NCBI GenBank assembly: GCA_010094045.1
Contig: ML986638.1
Location: forward strand, 194,412-258,411
Direction of reading: 5' to 3'
From: Lojkania enalia
Taxonomy: Eukaryota; Ascomycota; Dothideomycetes; Pleosporales
Length of the DNA: 64,000 nt
Below, piece after piece: positions 39,105 to 50,305 of this stretch. The translations under genes and the position numbers were made by a program. Positions within the stretch are counted from its first letter, which is position 1. Each line of letters begins with the position of its first letter. The notes beneath the pieces were generated by a model, which had not been told where the DNA came from, did not search any database, and saw only the letters and a program-made list of their open reading frames with translations.

Positions 39105-40838
39105 TCATGCGCGGCATTTGTGTAGCTCCCACACAACATTAAACCAGAAGCCTTCACCGGCATCATCTACATCGATTCCTCTCAAAAGTCCCACTATGAC
39201 GGAGCTATATATGTCTCCTATATCTTGTTTTAGCTCCTCGGCATGTTGTATGAGCCTATCACTCCAGTCGTCGCCTTTTAACTTTGGGCCGACAGCGCTC
39301 TTGATATCAGCCAAGAGCCTCCAATGCGCTATCTCCATCAAAAGGCAACCCAGCTGATACTGATCGAATGTTTCGCAGTACCGGGCACCTCGGAGGTAGT
39401 CTGGATGATGATAGAGTGAAGTGTCTTGCAGCATTGATATCATAGCCTCGGTCTGCTCCTCCGTAGCGTTGCGCCGAGAGTGCGCCCAGCCGAGTATATA
39501 AGGATCATCAATCTCCGTGTCTTGGTAGTTTATAAACACAATATTCTCAGGTCTTATCCCCTTATGCAACCATCCGCAATTATGTATAGATCCCACAGCT
39601 TGTGCGATTCGTGCAGCTAGACGGAATCGGTCCCCTAGCGGAGGCTTGCGAAACTGTCTACGTCTCCATTGCTGGTTGACCACCGACGATTCTGGCAGGG
39701 TCAATAATTCGCGTAAAGTCCGAATCCTTAGTTTCCTGCCTATTTCTGTGCACTTTGAAGATGGCATCTCGTACAGGAGTGCAAGACGCGATCGCAACCC
39801 TTCGTGGTCCTTATCATCTTTGATATATCCAGCAGCTCGAAACACGGAAGAGCCATTGGGAGCCGCTTTGAGAATGGACACTACGGAGTTGATCCTATTG
39901 ATTGCATCCGATGTTGATACCTTTGCGGTATTAAATACTTTCCATTCGAGAAGCATTGTGCGCTTCACATTTTGAATTTCAAGGTTGACGATGGTTCGTT
40001 CTCCCAGTGGTGATCTTGCCAAATTCTCAAACTCGGGGAAATTCTTGCTTGGAATCTCATGATTTATAGATCCTGATTCAGCAGCTTCAACCCTCCAAGC
40101 AGTGATTCGTGCATCAATTTCAGCTCGCATAATCGGCAATGCAGAAGCAACTGACTTATACCCTTCCATTGATGCTATACGTGATTCCAAAGCCTCCATA
40201 TGAGACGGGAGTGGTACTAACCGAATGAGGGCTTCTTGAGCTACTTGTAGCGCTTGTGGATGGGCAAATTTGTCCAATTGATCGTTGCAGGAGGACAGAG
40301 TGATAATATACTGCTGTAGCTGCTTAAGATCGTGGATTGCCCAGAGAAATTTTCTGGATAAGCTAGCATCTTTCTTGATGGATTGTTGGCGTTTATCTTT
40401 TCGTTTGTTCTCGGATACTATAGCCGGAGACATAAGTGAAGAATCCGTTCGCGATGGTCCCCGAGTCCCAGTTTGGTTGTCGGACTGTCGTAAGACATTT
40501 TGCTGCGTTTCTTTTATGTTCATCTCCAAGCTAAGCTTCTTGCCTAGCTTTTTGATTTCTTCACAGGTAGTTTGAATGTTTCCAAGAATTCGCTTCACCG
40601 CTTCCTGGACCTCCTGGATACTGAATTGGTTTTCCTCAGTAAGGCCATGCAGCATTTGCCAGGCGGAAAACCGAGCATTCTCGATGTAGAATTGATCTTC
40701 AAGGTATCGTGCATCTTTTCCGACATTGCTCATAGAACTGATGATGCCCCGACAGTACCTGTAAGCAGCAGCACAGGCCGAAACATAGCCGACAAAACCT
40801 TCTAGGCTAGCGATACTCGAGGCTAAGAAAAGAGACAT
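39105..40838 (-). CDS. HeLo-domain pseudokinase (prion-inhibition/propagation-like N-terminus)
   Basis: Single exon, 577 residues. Residues 1 to about 215 look like a fungal HeLo domain (the N-terminal domain of HET-S and relatives): a small-residue N-terminal helix (FLASSIASLEGFVGYVSACAAAY), DARYLEDQFYIENARFSAWQ, and the hallmark RKFLWAIHDLKQLQQYI near 162-178. The C-terminal half resembles a protein kinase lobe with lost catalytic residues. The catalytic loop reads HKGIRPENIVF (425-435), with Gly for the catalytic Asp, and the DFG position reads LGW (449-451). I see no glycine loop. It is therefore a likely pseudokinase that senses or binds rather than phosphorylates. HeLo domains are known as membrane-acting cell-death effectors controlled by partner proteins; that this one does so is inference. 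It is divergent from a kinase-ankyrin gene 325 bp away. Confidence 0.75.
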   Translation of the reverse strand: MSLFLASSIASLEGFVGYVSACAAAYRYCRGIISSMSNVGKDARYLEDQFYIENARFSAWQMLHGLTEENQFSIQEVQEAVKRILGNIQTTCEEIKKLGKKLSLEMNIKETQQNVLRQSDNQTGTRGPSRTDSSLMSPAIVSENKRKDKRQQSIKKDASLSRKFLWAIHDLKQLQQYIITLSSCNDQLDKFAHPQALQVAQEALIRLVPLPSHMEALESRIASMEGYKSVASALPIMRAEIDARITAWRVEAAESGSINHEIPSKNFPEFENLARSPLGERTIVNLEIQNVKRTMLLEWKVFNTAKVSTSDAINRINSVVSILKAAPNGSSVFRAAGYIKDDKDHEGLRSRLALLYEMPSSKCTEIGRKLRIRTLRELLTLPESSVVNQQWRRRQFRKPPLGDRFRLAARIAQAVGSIHNCGWLHKGIRPENIVFINYQDTEIDDPYILGWAHSRRNATEEQTEAMISMLQDTSLYHHPDYLRGARYCETFDQYQLGCLLMEIAHWRLLADIKSAVGPKLKGDDWSDRLIQHAEELKQDIGDIYSSVIVGLLRGIDVDDAGEGFWFNVVWELHKCRA

Positions 40839-41163
40839 TTCGCTTTCAAGTCTGATTGCGTTATTGACCGAAGGTGTGATAGAGTGGGCATGAAGACTTT
40901 GCGCCTAGGCGGAATTTATGGCTGAGCTGACGAATGCCTGCAGCATGCTGGCCGAATTTGGTGGTGGCTGCATCAAGTGGCGGCCTGCAATCAGTGAGGA
41001 CTCATACTTAACCACCAGACACACTAATCATGGCTGCAAATTGAATAACCCCCCTTCTGTCCAGGATTCGAGTACTGAATGACTAGAAAATATTAATTTT
41101 GATATTAGCTTTCATATTAGCTCCAAGGGCCAGCAACATATACTCTTTAGCTCGTTTATAATA
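40839..41163. promoter_or_regulatory. Shared divergent promoter of the pseudokinase and kinase-ankyrin genes
   Basis: Only 325 bp separate the two start codons. The half next to the plus-strand gene is AT-rich, with a TTTATAATA stretch directly before its ATG. The short shared spacer makes co-regulation plausible. Confidence 0.5.
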
Positions 41164-44100
41164 ATGAATTCTCTTTCGCAGTGGGCTGAAGTCACCCGTT
41201 CAGCCTTCCCCGCTCAGCAGAGCCACCATGATCCATTCAACGACTTCCTCGGAATCATAGACATCGACTTCCTGGCAGCATGCGAGTACACAAATTTTCG
41301 TATCCATGGGACTAATGTCGGTATGAGAATTCCTCCAGCAGACGGCCATGCACTAGGCCAAGGTGGAACCTACTTTGTCCGTCGCGTTGCGTATGACTCG
41401 AGCCTTCACCGTATTGCCGCCCTCGGTGAACTTTGGAAAGATCCGAAGCCCTCTTTTGCGGTGCTGAAACAAGAGTCTATCGATGATAACGACAGCATCG
41501 TGAATATAAAAGATATTGATCATATGAGATCCGCGATGCTCGAAATGAGGATTCTTCGCCATGCACCTGTTCATGAGCATCCCAATATCATTGGATTGTA
41601 CCAAATGCGATGGGATGTCCATGACGACTTCAGACTGGTATCACCCAGTGTTGTGATGGAGTATGGTCACTTTGGTACTTTGGCTGACTTTCAAGACCAT
41701 GAATTTCTATCGTTAAATTGGTCTTCTAAAAAAGGCCTATGCCTTGATGTTGCTCAAGGGCTACAGTTCCTCCATGAATGCGGCATTATTCATGGGGATA
41801 TCAAGACTGAGTATGCAAGATCACCAAACGCAGCATCCCCGCCCGCACTAATCTGCCAGGAATGTTTTAATCTGCAAGCATCCCCAAGAGGGTTATATCG
41901 CAAAGTTATCCGACTTTGGTAGGTAGAAGGGGACCTTTGAACAAGAATGTCCCTTACGCGAACAGGTTCTTCCTTGATCGACACTTTTGATACCAGTTCA
42001 ATACGGAAAGTATTCGGCACTCCTGGTTGGGCAGCTCCTGAAAGCCACCTCGAATTGGATCCTTTAGGTCTCCGAAAGCTAGATGTATATTCCTTTGGCC
42101 TCCTAGCTTGGGCTGTTACGCTCAATGGCGTAAAACCGTGGGCGATGCTTGCAAAAGGCCCGGAAGGAGTGGTCGAAGTACGTAATGTTGGGAACTCCAC
42201 TAGGTTGCAGTCGGATGTTACTTACATGGAGTTTGATAAGCTCAAGGCTACTAAGCCCACCGACAGGGTCCTCAATTTGGCGAGAGAGACTCTTGTAGGG
42301 CGGCATCAGGGAGATATAGACTCCAACACTGTAGATGTCGTGCTTAGTCGAGCTTTACAGGGTGACCCTAATCTACGAGCTTCAGATTTCAAGGAAATTA
42401 TATCAATTTTGCAGGATCGTGGGAGCGGGAGAATGTAAGTTTAGAGGAGTTATATATTTATCTAAGCTAACTCGTGAATAGGCACTCTTTAAACACGAAC
42501 GCCCTCTTGCCACAGCCTTTACAATATGGCGATTTCGGCCTAACATCTCCTCTGGTAGGTGTTCCCACAAATTCTTTACTCAAGGGTGTTCCTAACGTAT
42601 ACTAGCTACCATGGTATATTTTCACTCTCAACACTTGCCCAGCTTCATTCCGACGACTCATTTGTACTGAGATTCAACGAGTCATAGCAAAGGTTCATGA
42701 TGAGAAACCCCGGGAAGCGCAACTAAAGCTGGCTCTCGCTATATGCCATATTCAGAATTTTGCCCCGGAACCAAATTTGCAATACGCAACTGAAATTATC
42801 TACCAAAGTGCTAGAGCTGGTAATGTGAAAGCTCAGCACATGTGTAAAGCTTGTTTTGATTCTTGCGGTCGGCCGTACCCATTTGAGCTAGAAGGTTGGC
42901 TTACTGACGGCATACGTAGAGGGTCTGCGTTGGCTAGACGCAGCCTAGAAGCGCTGAATCCGATCCTACTCAGGAGCGTAGATGACGATATCTTGGAATC
43001 GAGGCAGCGACTTGGAGATCGCTGGTTGCGAGAGATACGATTCTCAGGTTCCAAGGGAATAAACCCGAAACAGCTCGTTATCGACGATCTGGATGAAATC
43101 TTCAAGTTCTTCGCTACACGAGACGGCGTGACGCCTCTGCATTTAGCATCACTGACCGGGAACGTGCCACTGCTCCGGGCGTTGCTAAATGAGAGTGTTG
43201 AGGCACGGAACGCTTACGGCGAGACACCGCTGCACTATGCTTGCATTAGTAGATCAACGACAATCATTCGTGTTTTGTGTGAGGAGGGATCTAACGTGAA
43301 TTCAAAATCTGACATGGGCGCCACGCCGATCCATTTTGCCGTCCTAGCATTTGCGCCTAGGGATGCTATCCAAGTGCTCTGTGATTTCGAGTCCGACTTG
43401 AGAATCTCATCTACTTCTATTGACTCTCTATCAGAATCTTTATTTTCGGATTATTACTTTAGACTCATCGGCACCCCACTCTACTGGGCGACTGCGACCG
43501 AGAACATCGATGCCGTAGACGCTCTACTTGACAACGGGTCCGATCCTTGGAGCGGCGATCCAAAATCGTCAAACCCTCCAGCCTGGCAACTTGCTTTTTC
43601 AAATCGCTCTATGGATATAATCCAGCTTATAATCTCTTCGTCAAAGAAATTCCATAGGTCATATCCTGGATTTGATGAGATTGTTCCGCATTTGGGTGAC
43701 AAACTGACGACTCCCCTCCGGCTTATGCTCCATGGATCGACGTCAAGGAGAGAACTTGTCCAGAAAGTTAGCCTCCTACTATGCCGAGATACTGAGGTCA
43801 ATGAAATAGGGGTTCTCGTTGAATGCATAGATGTGCAACTGTTTCCAGAAGATGTAACCTCTCTTGTTGAGGGCATAATTATCAAGAGAGATCTCCAGCC
43901 AGGGACAGACTATGGGGTGTATAGATATCGGAATTTCAACACTGATAACATCACTGTTGTACCGATTAGCCTGGAATCGTTGTTGTCAATTGCTCTCTTT
44001 TGTGGTTCTGTCGAGATAGTGAGGGTGCTTCTTAAGCACATTGGAAATATAGGCTCGACCATGGCCCCTCAACAGCCATATTTCGAAGCGCAAGGACCTG

Positions 44101-45134
44101 GGACTTTGATCCAGGAGACTTATTTTCAGATTCTGTGCAATAATACATATCGGTCGGACCATGAGTTGACGGACTTAGTGGAATGCCTCATTGCACATGG
44201 CGGAAATAGAAGTGCAAAGAGCCTCGATCCATTTAGTGGTAGTGAGGTTTGCGCTCTTGAAGAAGCGGCAAGAAATCACCGGCTAGCAGCAGTCAAAGTA
44301 TTTCTTGATAGTGGTATCGGTAATCCATTCAAGGCACTTATAGCAGCGCTGAGTGACTCAAGCTCGACATTTTCCTTACCCATTGTCACTCTTCTATTGG
44401 AAAGACATCCTGGCGTCTTGTTAGAGACTATACCCACAGGATCTAGCCCATTCAGCACTGAGATGATTCTTGGAAAGGAAGGCTCAAGTGGAATATTCCT
44501 ATTTCTAAACATTCTTTGTAACGCGAACGAGTTAGATAGGAACGACGTGATTACCGAGAAGAAAATGAGGCGGATATGGGATGCCGCTCAGAAGCTTCCT
44601 GGGGGGTCTGCGGCTGTGACAGATGCTATGCGATGGAAAGATTTGACTGGATCCACACTCCTGCACCAAGCTGTGAGACATGGGAACATTCCGCTATGCG
44701 AAATTCTTCTTCAAATGGGTGCCGATGTCAACGCAATGATTAGCTTTCCCGATGTGGGGAACCTCATCCACGATGTCACACAGTCGGTGACATTACCGCA
44801 ACCGACCGGGGTGCCAGGAGAGTCACAGGTCTTGCCGGATAAGTTGGAATCAACTTCCATAGACCCAGGGAGCTCACAGCAAGAGATTACTTCGCTAGCA
44901 ACTTTCGATACGGGGGATATCAGTTTCATTTGGAACGGACCTACTCCGCTAGATCTGGCTTTACGCAGAGATTGGACTGATACAATACAATCCTTTTGGA
45001 AATCTCGCAGTGAGATGTTGGAAATTCATCGGGCAGGTGGAGATCACAAGCAGCGAAGAAAGTTCATACGAAAGACCGATGACATAGTGTGGCTCTTGCG
45101 CGAGATGGGCGGGAAGAGAAGTAGCGAATTGTAA
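41164..45134 (+). CDS. Serine/threonine protein kinase with ankyrin repeats, 5 exons
   Basis: The model is join(41164..41810,41860..41918,41966..42434,42482..42554,42606..45134), 1258 residues, with introns of 47 to 51 nt. The kinase domain spans about 60-390. It has GQGGTY (glycine loop, 65-70), FAVLKQES with ATP Lys102, a candidate helix-C Glu127, HGDIKTEN (catalytic loop, Asp212 and Lys214), SDFGSS (Asp234) and GTPGWAAPE (253-261). All catalytic residues are present, so it is probably active. HGD in place of HRD is common in this fungal group. The catalytic and DFG loops are only restored by splicing two introns 60 nt apart. A Sel1-like helical stretch follows (near 440-540), then ankyrin repeats near 588, 621, 653 and 705 (GETPLHYAC type), a long divergent middle, and two more near 1098 and 1194. 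It is divergent from the HeLo pseudokinase. Substrate is unknown. Confidence 0.85.
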
Positions 45135-45646
45135 AGACTTGCCTGATTTAACACCCCATAATACTCCTTGATCTTCGCGAGACATTCCATGATTGATGCA
45201 TCATCGAATGAGTATGAGAAGGAGAGTTATAGTGTAGTGTTTGCATAGTTCAATGGTATCAATGGCCAGTAATAACATATGCTGTCAAAAAGTGACGGGC
45301 GGATCTTGGCCCGATTAGTTGATTGAGGAATCTGACCTACTTAAGCGCCGAATTTAACGCCATATGAAGGAATTATAATTCTAGACAGACACTAGTCCAC
45401 ATATATGCTCTGCATTCTTTCATTAGAACGCATGGTTCCGGCAGCTAGTAAGTGAATAGCCCGGGAGTGTATTGACTAGCCAACCATGAACATTTTTGTG
45501 CGTAAGCCATTAACTAAACCGTAATTAACCCAGAACCATTTCGTCTTCTAGATGGGACTCAAATGAGTGAACATCGAAGAAAGAAATTAGGCGCCAAAAT
45601 ATAAGAGGAGAAAAGCATCCAAATTTTACCCGAAAACAGAGGCAAT
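45135..45646. other. convergent 3' region, no supported gene
   Basis: About 510 bp between the ends of the kinase-ankyrin and ubiquitin-ligase genes. It is AT-rich with no coding signal that I can support. Confidence 0.55.
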
Positions 45647-48102
45647 TCACGAATATCGTTCTAATGCCGTGCAGAGATTTGTGCCTGTCACTTGAGTAGG
45701 CATGAGTATACTAGAGCGGAAATAGCAATCGGGACGATGATTAAGCGGGTTTGCCTTCACCTCCAGCCAGGATACTAAACATTCCCAACAGAATTCATAT
45801 TTGCAATAGTAGCCTAGATAAAATTAGATTTTTCTCGATGATGGCCGTGAACGAATACTTACACGTCATATGAAAGCAACCGGTGCCTTTCTCAATTCGC
45901 ACACTGCATTTTGGACACCCTTTAGTGCTATTCTTGATTATCTCTTGCGTTTGTTCGTACTTCGGGTCTCCACGACGTAAGGAATCGAACTCATCACACC
46001 TGAGGCCACTATGCCAGGGCTGCTTATGACGAAAGCACATTCTAAACCCACAATCATTGCATTGCACAATTGCGAGTGTAGGATCAACTTGATCGTATAT
46101 TTGACCGCTCGTACAACGTAGACACCAGCGGAAGTTGGGATCTTTGCTGAGTGCATGATATAGGAGGCGTCTGTCGTACCTAAATTCCAGAATTAATTGG
46201 GATCTTCATGAATGGCTGTTTCAGAAAACCTACTCGTTGAATGTCCTTTCCTTGCTCAATTTTTTAATCTCACAGTAAGTGAAAATCCGGTCGCACTGTG
46301 GGCATTTAATACGCTCGAGATTGCCATTTTCTATACTGACAGTGATATACTTATCCATGCATGTCTGGCAAACGTCGAGAGAATGCGAACAGTGCTGATT
46401 TTGGTGAATTGGGAATTCTAAAACGGACCAAGTCCAGGGACCACTGAATTTTGCACACACTTGGCTCCAGAGTTCCCATGAGCCGTAATCTATCTCAAAC
46501 TTTCCCTCAGTACATATAATACACTCTCTAGCGATGTCTTGGCGTCGGAAGATATTCAAAAAGATCGGAACTTGGGGCTTGCAAATATCTGTGTATTTGA
46601 GATCGAGCTCTCCCATTACCACTGGAGCAGTTTCAAAATATGTGCTAGCATATGGGCCCAGTCTAGTCAAATCATCTAGGCGGATAAAGGGACGCGCAAA
46701 ACGAGTTTTGAGAAGGTGAATCCAGAGACTCTTTGCCATGGCAAGTTGCCATGGATGAGGTCGTGGTTTTAGCTGCTGTAGCGCGTGTCGATAACGAAGC
46801 ATTTGTTGGAAACTTGAATTGTAAGCTTGTAATCTTCGATCGTTTCAAAGCGCCTTACATTCCAAGACATCGATTTTCAAAACTGATATCTAAAGAGCCA
46901 AACTGTGAAAGGTAGCAACGCAAGTCTTCCACGGTTATAATTGCGTCATGGATGCAACAGCCTAAGTTGCATTGAGGTTTCAACCATGTAAGGGACCCAA
47001 TGTTGAACCACCAATCAGAATACATATCTCTCAGTAATCTCTTAACGAGACAGGATGAACATATCTGACCATAAGATACAGGGTCTTCTCGATGGATGTA
47101 AAGCAAAGGAAATTCGGCAAGTTTGCGGAAAATGTGACAAACGTCATTCTCAATAATATGAAATTTCGGCTTGCCACAGAAAACGCAGGCTTCGATGCGG
47201 ATTCCACGGTATATTTGGGCTCTTTTCAACCCTGATGCTTTTGGGAGAAGTTCTTCGAAAACATCGAGTTGAGTAGGAGACAAGGTAGCATCCAATATGC
47301 TAGCTGGGATAGGTTCAAGGCTTTCTGATTCTGCAATGGGGACATGAAGTGCCCCTCCAGAGGGATAGCTCTTTTCAGCTGCCGCCATTATCCTGAGAGA
47401 GATAATGCCCCGGAGGGTTTTTGGTTCGGAGGCTTTTGTAACTAAGCGAGCAAGGCTTTGCCGCATATGCTCAAGCTGTAGAGATAGTTGTTCGTTCTCT
47501 TCTCCGAGAACCTCAGCACACTTACTAAACTCCGTAAACCGACGGCTGTATTGAGAAATACCGTCGTTGAGGGACCTCGATTCGGTATTGAAATCTGCCG
47601 CCCAGGATCGCAGATCTCGTCTTGATTGACGAAGGTTTGCAATAGCACACCTAGGTTCGAGGCTGATGGAGTTTTCTGCTGCTTGAATGTCAAATACTGG
47701 TGTAGGCGGTGAAGTTCCGTGCACAATTTTAGCTCCGCTAAAATCCAGGGGAGAACAAGGGACGAATCGGCGCATTCTCTCAAGCTGCAGAGAAAGCTCA
47801 CTATTCTCATTTTCGAGGACGTTAATAGATTCTCCGAATTTCTTGATTATGCGAAAGTATTCGGAATGATCAGAAGGAAAGGAATTTGATTCAGCTTTGA
47901 AAGCCGCGGCCCACGATCGCATGTCTTGCCTCAATTGCCGAAGAATTTTGAGAGTTTTACTATGTTCGAATTTGGTCGAGCCGGATTTCTCTGTTAAACA
48001 TTTGCGCAAGTCCTCTATTGCTGGACTGTCGAGAGCTGCAAGAGGAGAGGGAAACATGTGCAGAGTCTTAGCCACACTATAATTCTGCGATAACGTATTC
48101 AT
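45647..48102 (-). CDS. RBR (RING1-IBR-RING2) E3 ubiquitin ligase with duplicated N-terminal coiled segment, 4 exons
   Basis: The model is complement(join(45647..45813,45863..46179,46234..46812,46859..48102)), 768 residues, with introns of 49, 54 and 46 nt. RBR ligases receive ubiquitin from an E2 onto a RING2 cysteine before passing it to a substrate. RING1 spans about 512-588 (CIIC...HCSHSLDVCQTC...CPQC). The IBR follows at about 627-670 (CLRC, CNDC, CFRHKQPWHSGLRCDEF). RING2 starts CPKC at 696, with GTGCFHMTC holding the candidate catalytic Cys709, and ends FCWEC after the last intron. The N-terminal half has a repeated helical segment (52-111 and 154-213), both with RSWAAxFxxES and LSLQLExMR, probably coiled coil. 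A Cys-rich patch (CVFCGK...CSSC...CNLGCC) near 300-395 may bind metal. The target is unknown. It lies at the edge of the transposon island. Confidence 0.85.
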
Positions 48103-48674
48103 CCGCCCTTGAGTTTTAAATGATCAGGCTTCGGCGCTTCACCTCAGCTTTTGCAATAACCTACAAATATCGTATGAGAGCTTATTAAAGAATTCAGGAA
48201 ACCGCTCTGCAATCCCGTCATTCTTCCATAGCGCTTGGATCCATTGCGGCTCACCTCCTTCTACAAACCGCTCCACACGGTGCAGGGTAGGGACCATAGC
48301 ACTGGAGTTCGTGGCTAGTACGACCCGTAAGTAAAGTCTAAACCTTGTGAAACTTATGGATGTACCGACCTACGGGCTTAAGATACGGATGGAATGCCGA
48401 TACTCAATATCCTACGGAATTGGGGAGAACTATATCGAGCGAGAGAAAATGTCCTCAGCGTCACGAAGATGGTAGTTGATGTTGAGCGGGGTTAATCTGC
48501 TGTACGCGGCTATCAGGACATGGCGTTTATCAAGCAGCTGCAGCAAACGCGCCATTTCTTGGCAACGTGGGTCAATCAGAGTTGTCTTTTTCAAGATGTA
48601 GAAGTCGATAACGTAAGTGGTAAGCGAGCGCGCCGCCTCACCAACTTTACACAACACCGTACCTTCTAATAATA
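48103..48674. other. gene-to-transposon transition
   Basis: Composition here is still ordinary. It contains the ligase promoter and a 75-codon open frame (48430..48657 minus) with no recognisable domain. From about 48660 onward the sequence turns sharply AT-rich. Confidence 0.5.
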
Positions 48675-49182
48675 ATAGCTCAACCTACGAATGCCCAATC
48701 CAGCTGTAACAAAGCAGATATCTCCCTAGCTATCTTAGCTATTAATAACAAGCAACTTCAAAGCAAAAGACGCGCCGCTTCTATATATAACGTCTCCCGA
48801 AGAATAATACGTCAACGACGCGACGGAATTACTATACAACGCGATTGTAAGCTAAATTTAAAGAAGCTTACTAAGCTAGAAAAGGAGGCTATTATTATAT
48901 ATACACTTGACCTAGATTCGCGAGGATTTGCACCCTCTCTAGATAAGATATAGCAGATAAGCTACTTACTAAGCGCAGCGCTAGATAGGTTAGCTAAAAA
49001 TAGCCTAGAAACTTTATTAAGCAAATAAATAGCTTTAAAATATAATTTAATTAACTATATAATTATTAGAAAGCTTTATATAAAAATTCTAAGATTATTA
49101 GAGTTTAGTTTAAGCTTATAGCGCGTATAAAAGCTATAATATATTCTACTATCTATAATAATATAAAGAAATCGTTCTACGA
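48675..49182 (+). pseudogene. Truncated pogo/Fot1-like (Tc1-mariner superfamily) transposase, RIP-damaged
   Basis: Reading from 48675 gives a stretch similar to the N-terminal DNA-binding part of fungal pogo/Fot1 transposases: ADISLAILAINNKQLQS, RRAASIYNVSRRIIRQR, LTKLEKEAIIIYTLDLDSRGFAPSL. The last block is the CENP-B-type helix-turn-helix signature. In-frame TAG and TAA codons follow, and the expected start is ATA rather than ATG, consistent with a G-to-A change. The frame shifts before 49182, where a Gypsy LTR begins, and I cannot find the catalytic DDE part on the far side. It is a dead fragment, probably interrupted by the Gypsy insertion. Confidence 0.65.
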
Positions 49183-49551
49183 TATTATAGATGTCCCTAT
49201 AGTAAACCCTATACTAGACTTAATCGAGATTTAGAACTCTATATAGCTAGAAGAATAAGACTAATATAAGGTATATAACACGCTTAGTAGCTTAGTTAAC
49301 TAAGTAACTAAGTATACTTAGTAGCTTAGTTAACTAAATAACTAAGTAAGAGAAAATAATAAGGGAACTAAATTGTATTTAATAACCTTATAACTCTAAT
49401 CTTTATAACTTCTTATAGTTAACTTAAATATCCTTCGCATACTCTACTTATATACTTCTATTATAAGTCTATAAGAATAATATACCTTATAGCACGTAAT
49501 TACTCTTAGTTATTACTCTACCTTATACCTAGCTAATTAGAGGCTGTTATA
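49183..49551 (+). repeat. 5' LTR of the Gypsy element (369 bp)
   Basis: Matches 57222..57590 along its full length, with differences that are mostly C/T or G/A. It begins TATTATAG and ends CTGTTATA, which are RIP-altered forms of the inverted ends TGTTACAG and CTGTTACA seen best in the solo LTR at 61638. Inside is a near-tandem pair of about 34 bp rich in CTTAG/CTAAG palindromes. Confidence 0.9.
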
Positions 49552-50305
49552 CTTTAACTACCCTTATAAGACTAGAAGAAGTAAGACCAGTTAAACTACC
49601 CTAGTTATAAGGAAAGAGATACCTTTAGTAAGTAACGTAGGAAACTTACGCAAGTAGAATATCAGGATTAGCTAGTAAAACTACCTCTTTAGAGGTAGGT
49701 ATAATAACTACATTTACAAGAATATAGAACAAATTAGTATAATAATAGGAATAGCTAGTTCTAGTAAATAAATAGATAAGAAGTTTAAAGGAGACTTAGA
49801 ATAGCCTTCTTAAAAGCTTTAAAAGAATATAAGAAATAGTTAATAGTAAATAAGGGATAGAACTTACGGGAATTATCTAAAAACTCGAGTAAGTCGAAAA
49901 AGTACTACTAATAATATATTACTAATAACGAATTAAACTAGTACTACTTAATAAGTTTAATAGAATTAGATCTAAGCTTAAAAGATTCCTAGTAGTAGTA
50001 AGGATTTATATTAATACTAACCTCGATATTATTTAATATAAGAACGAGAAAGTACTATTTATAGGAGTATACTTAATAGGTAAACTACTTAACTAGTTCT
50101 AGTCCTTCCTAATAGATTTTAAGAACTACGCGGAAGAATACTAGAAGAGTAAAACTAAGGTAATATTTATAAACTTAGTATACTTCTAATAGAAATTTAA
50201 ACTAATATTTAGAGATATTAATAAAGTACGAGTAGTAGAAGATAGACTCTATAATCTAGTCTAACTAGGATCTGTTACCTTATATATATTAAGCTTTTAA
50301 CAGCT

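Noticed and set aside
41947..42438. A stand-alone small kinase fragment gene
   Set aside because: It continues the upstream kinase in frame after splicing and supplies its DFG-to-APE segment.
46855..48102. The coiled N-terminal frame as a gene separate from the RBR domain frame
   Set aside because: A 46 nt intron with a gtaagg donor joins the two in frame, and neither half alone has a natural start or end.
48430..48657. 75-codon minus-strand open frame
   Set aside because: No domain and no supporting exon. It sits at the gene-to-transposon transition.
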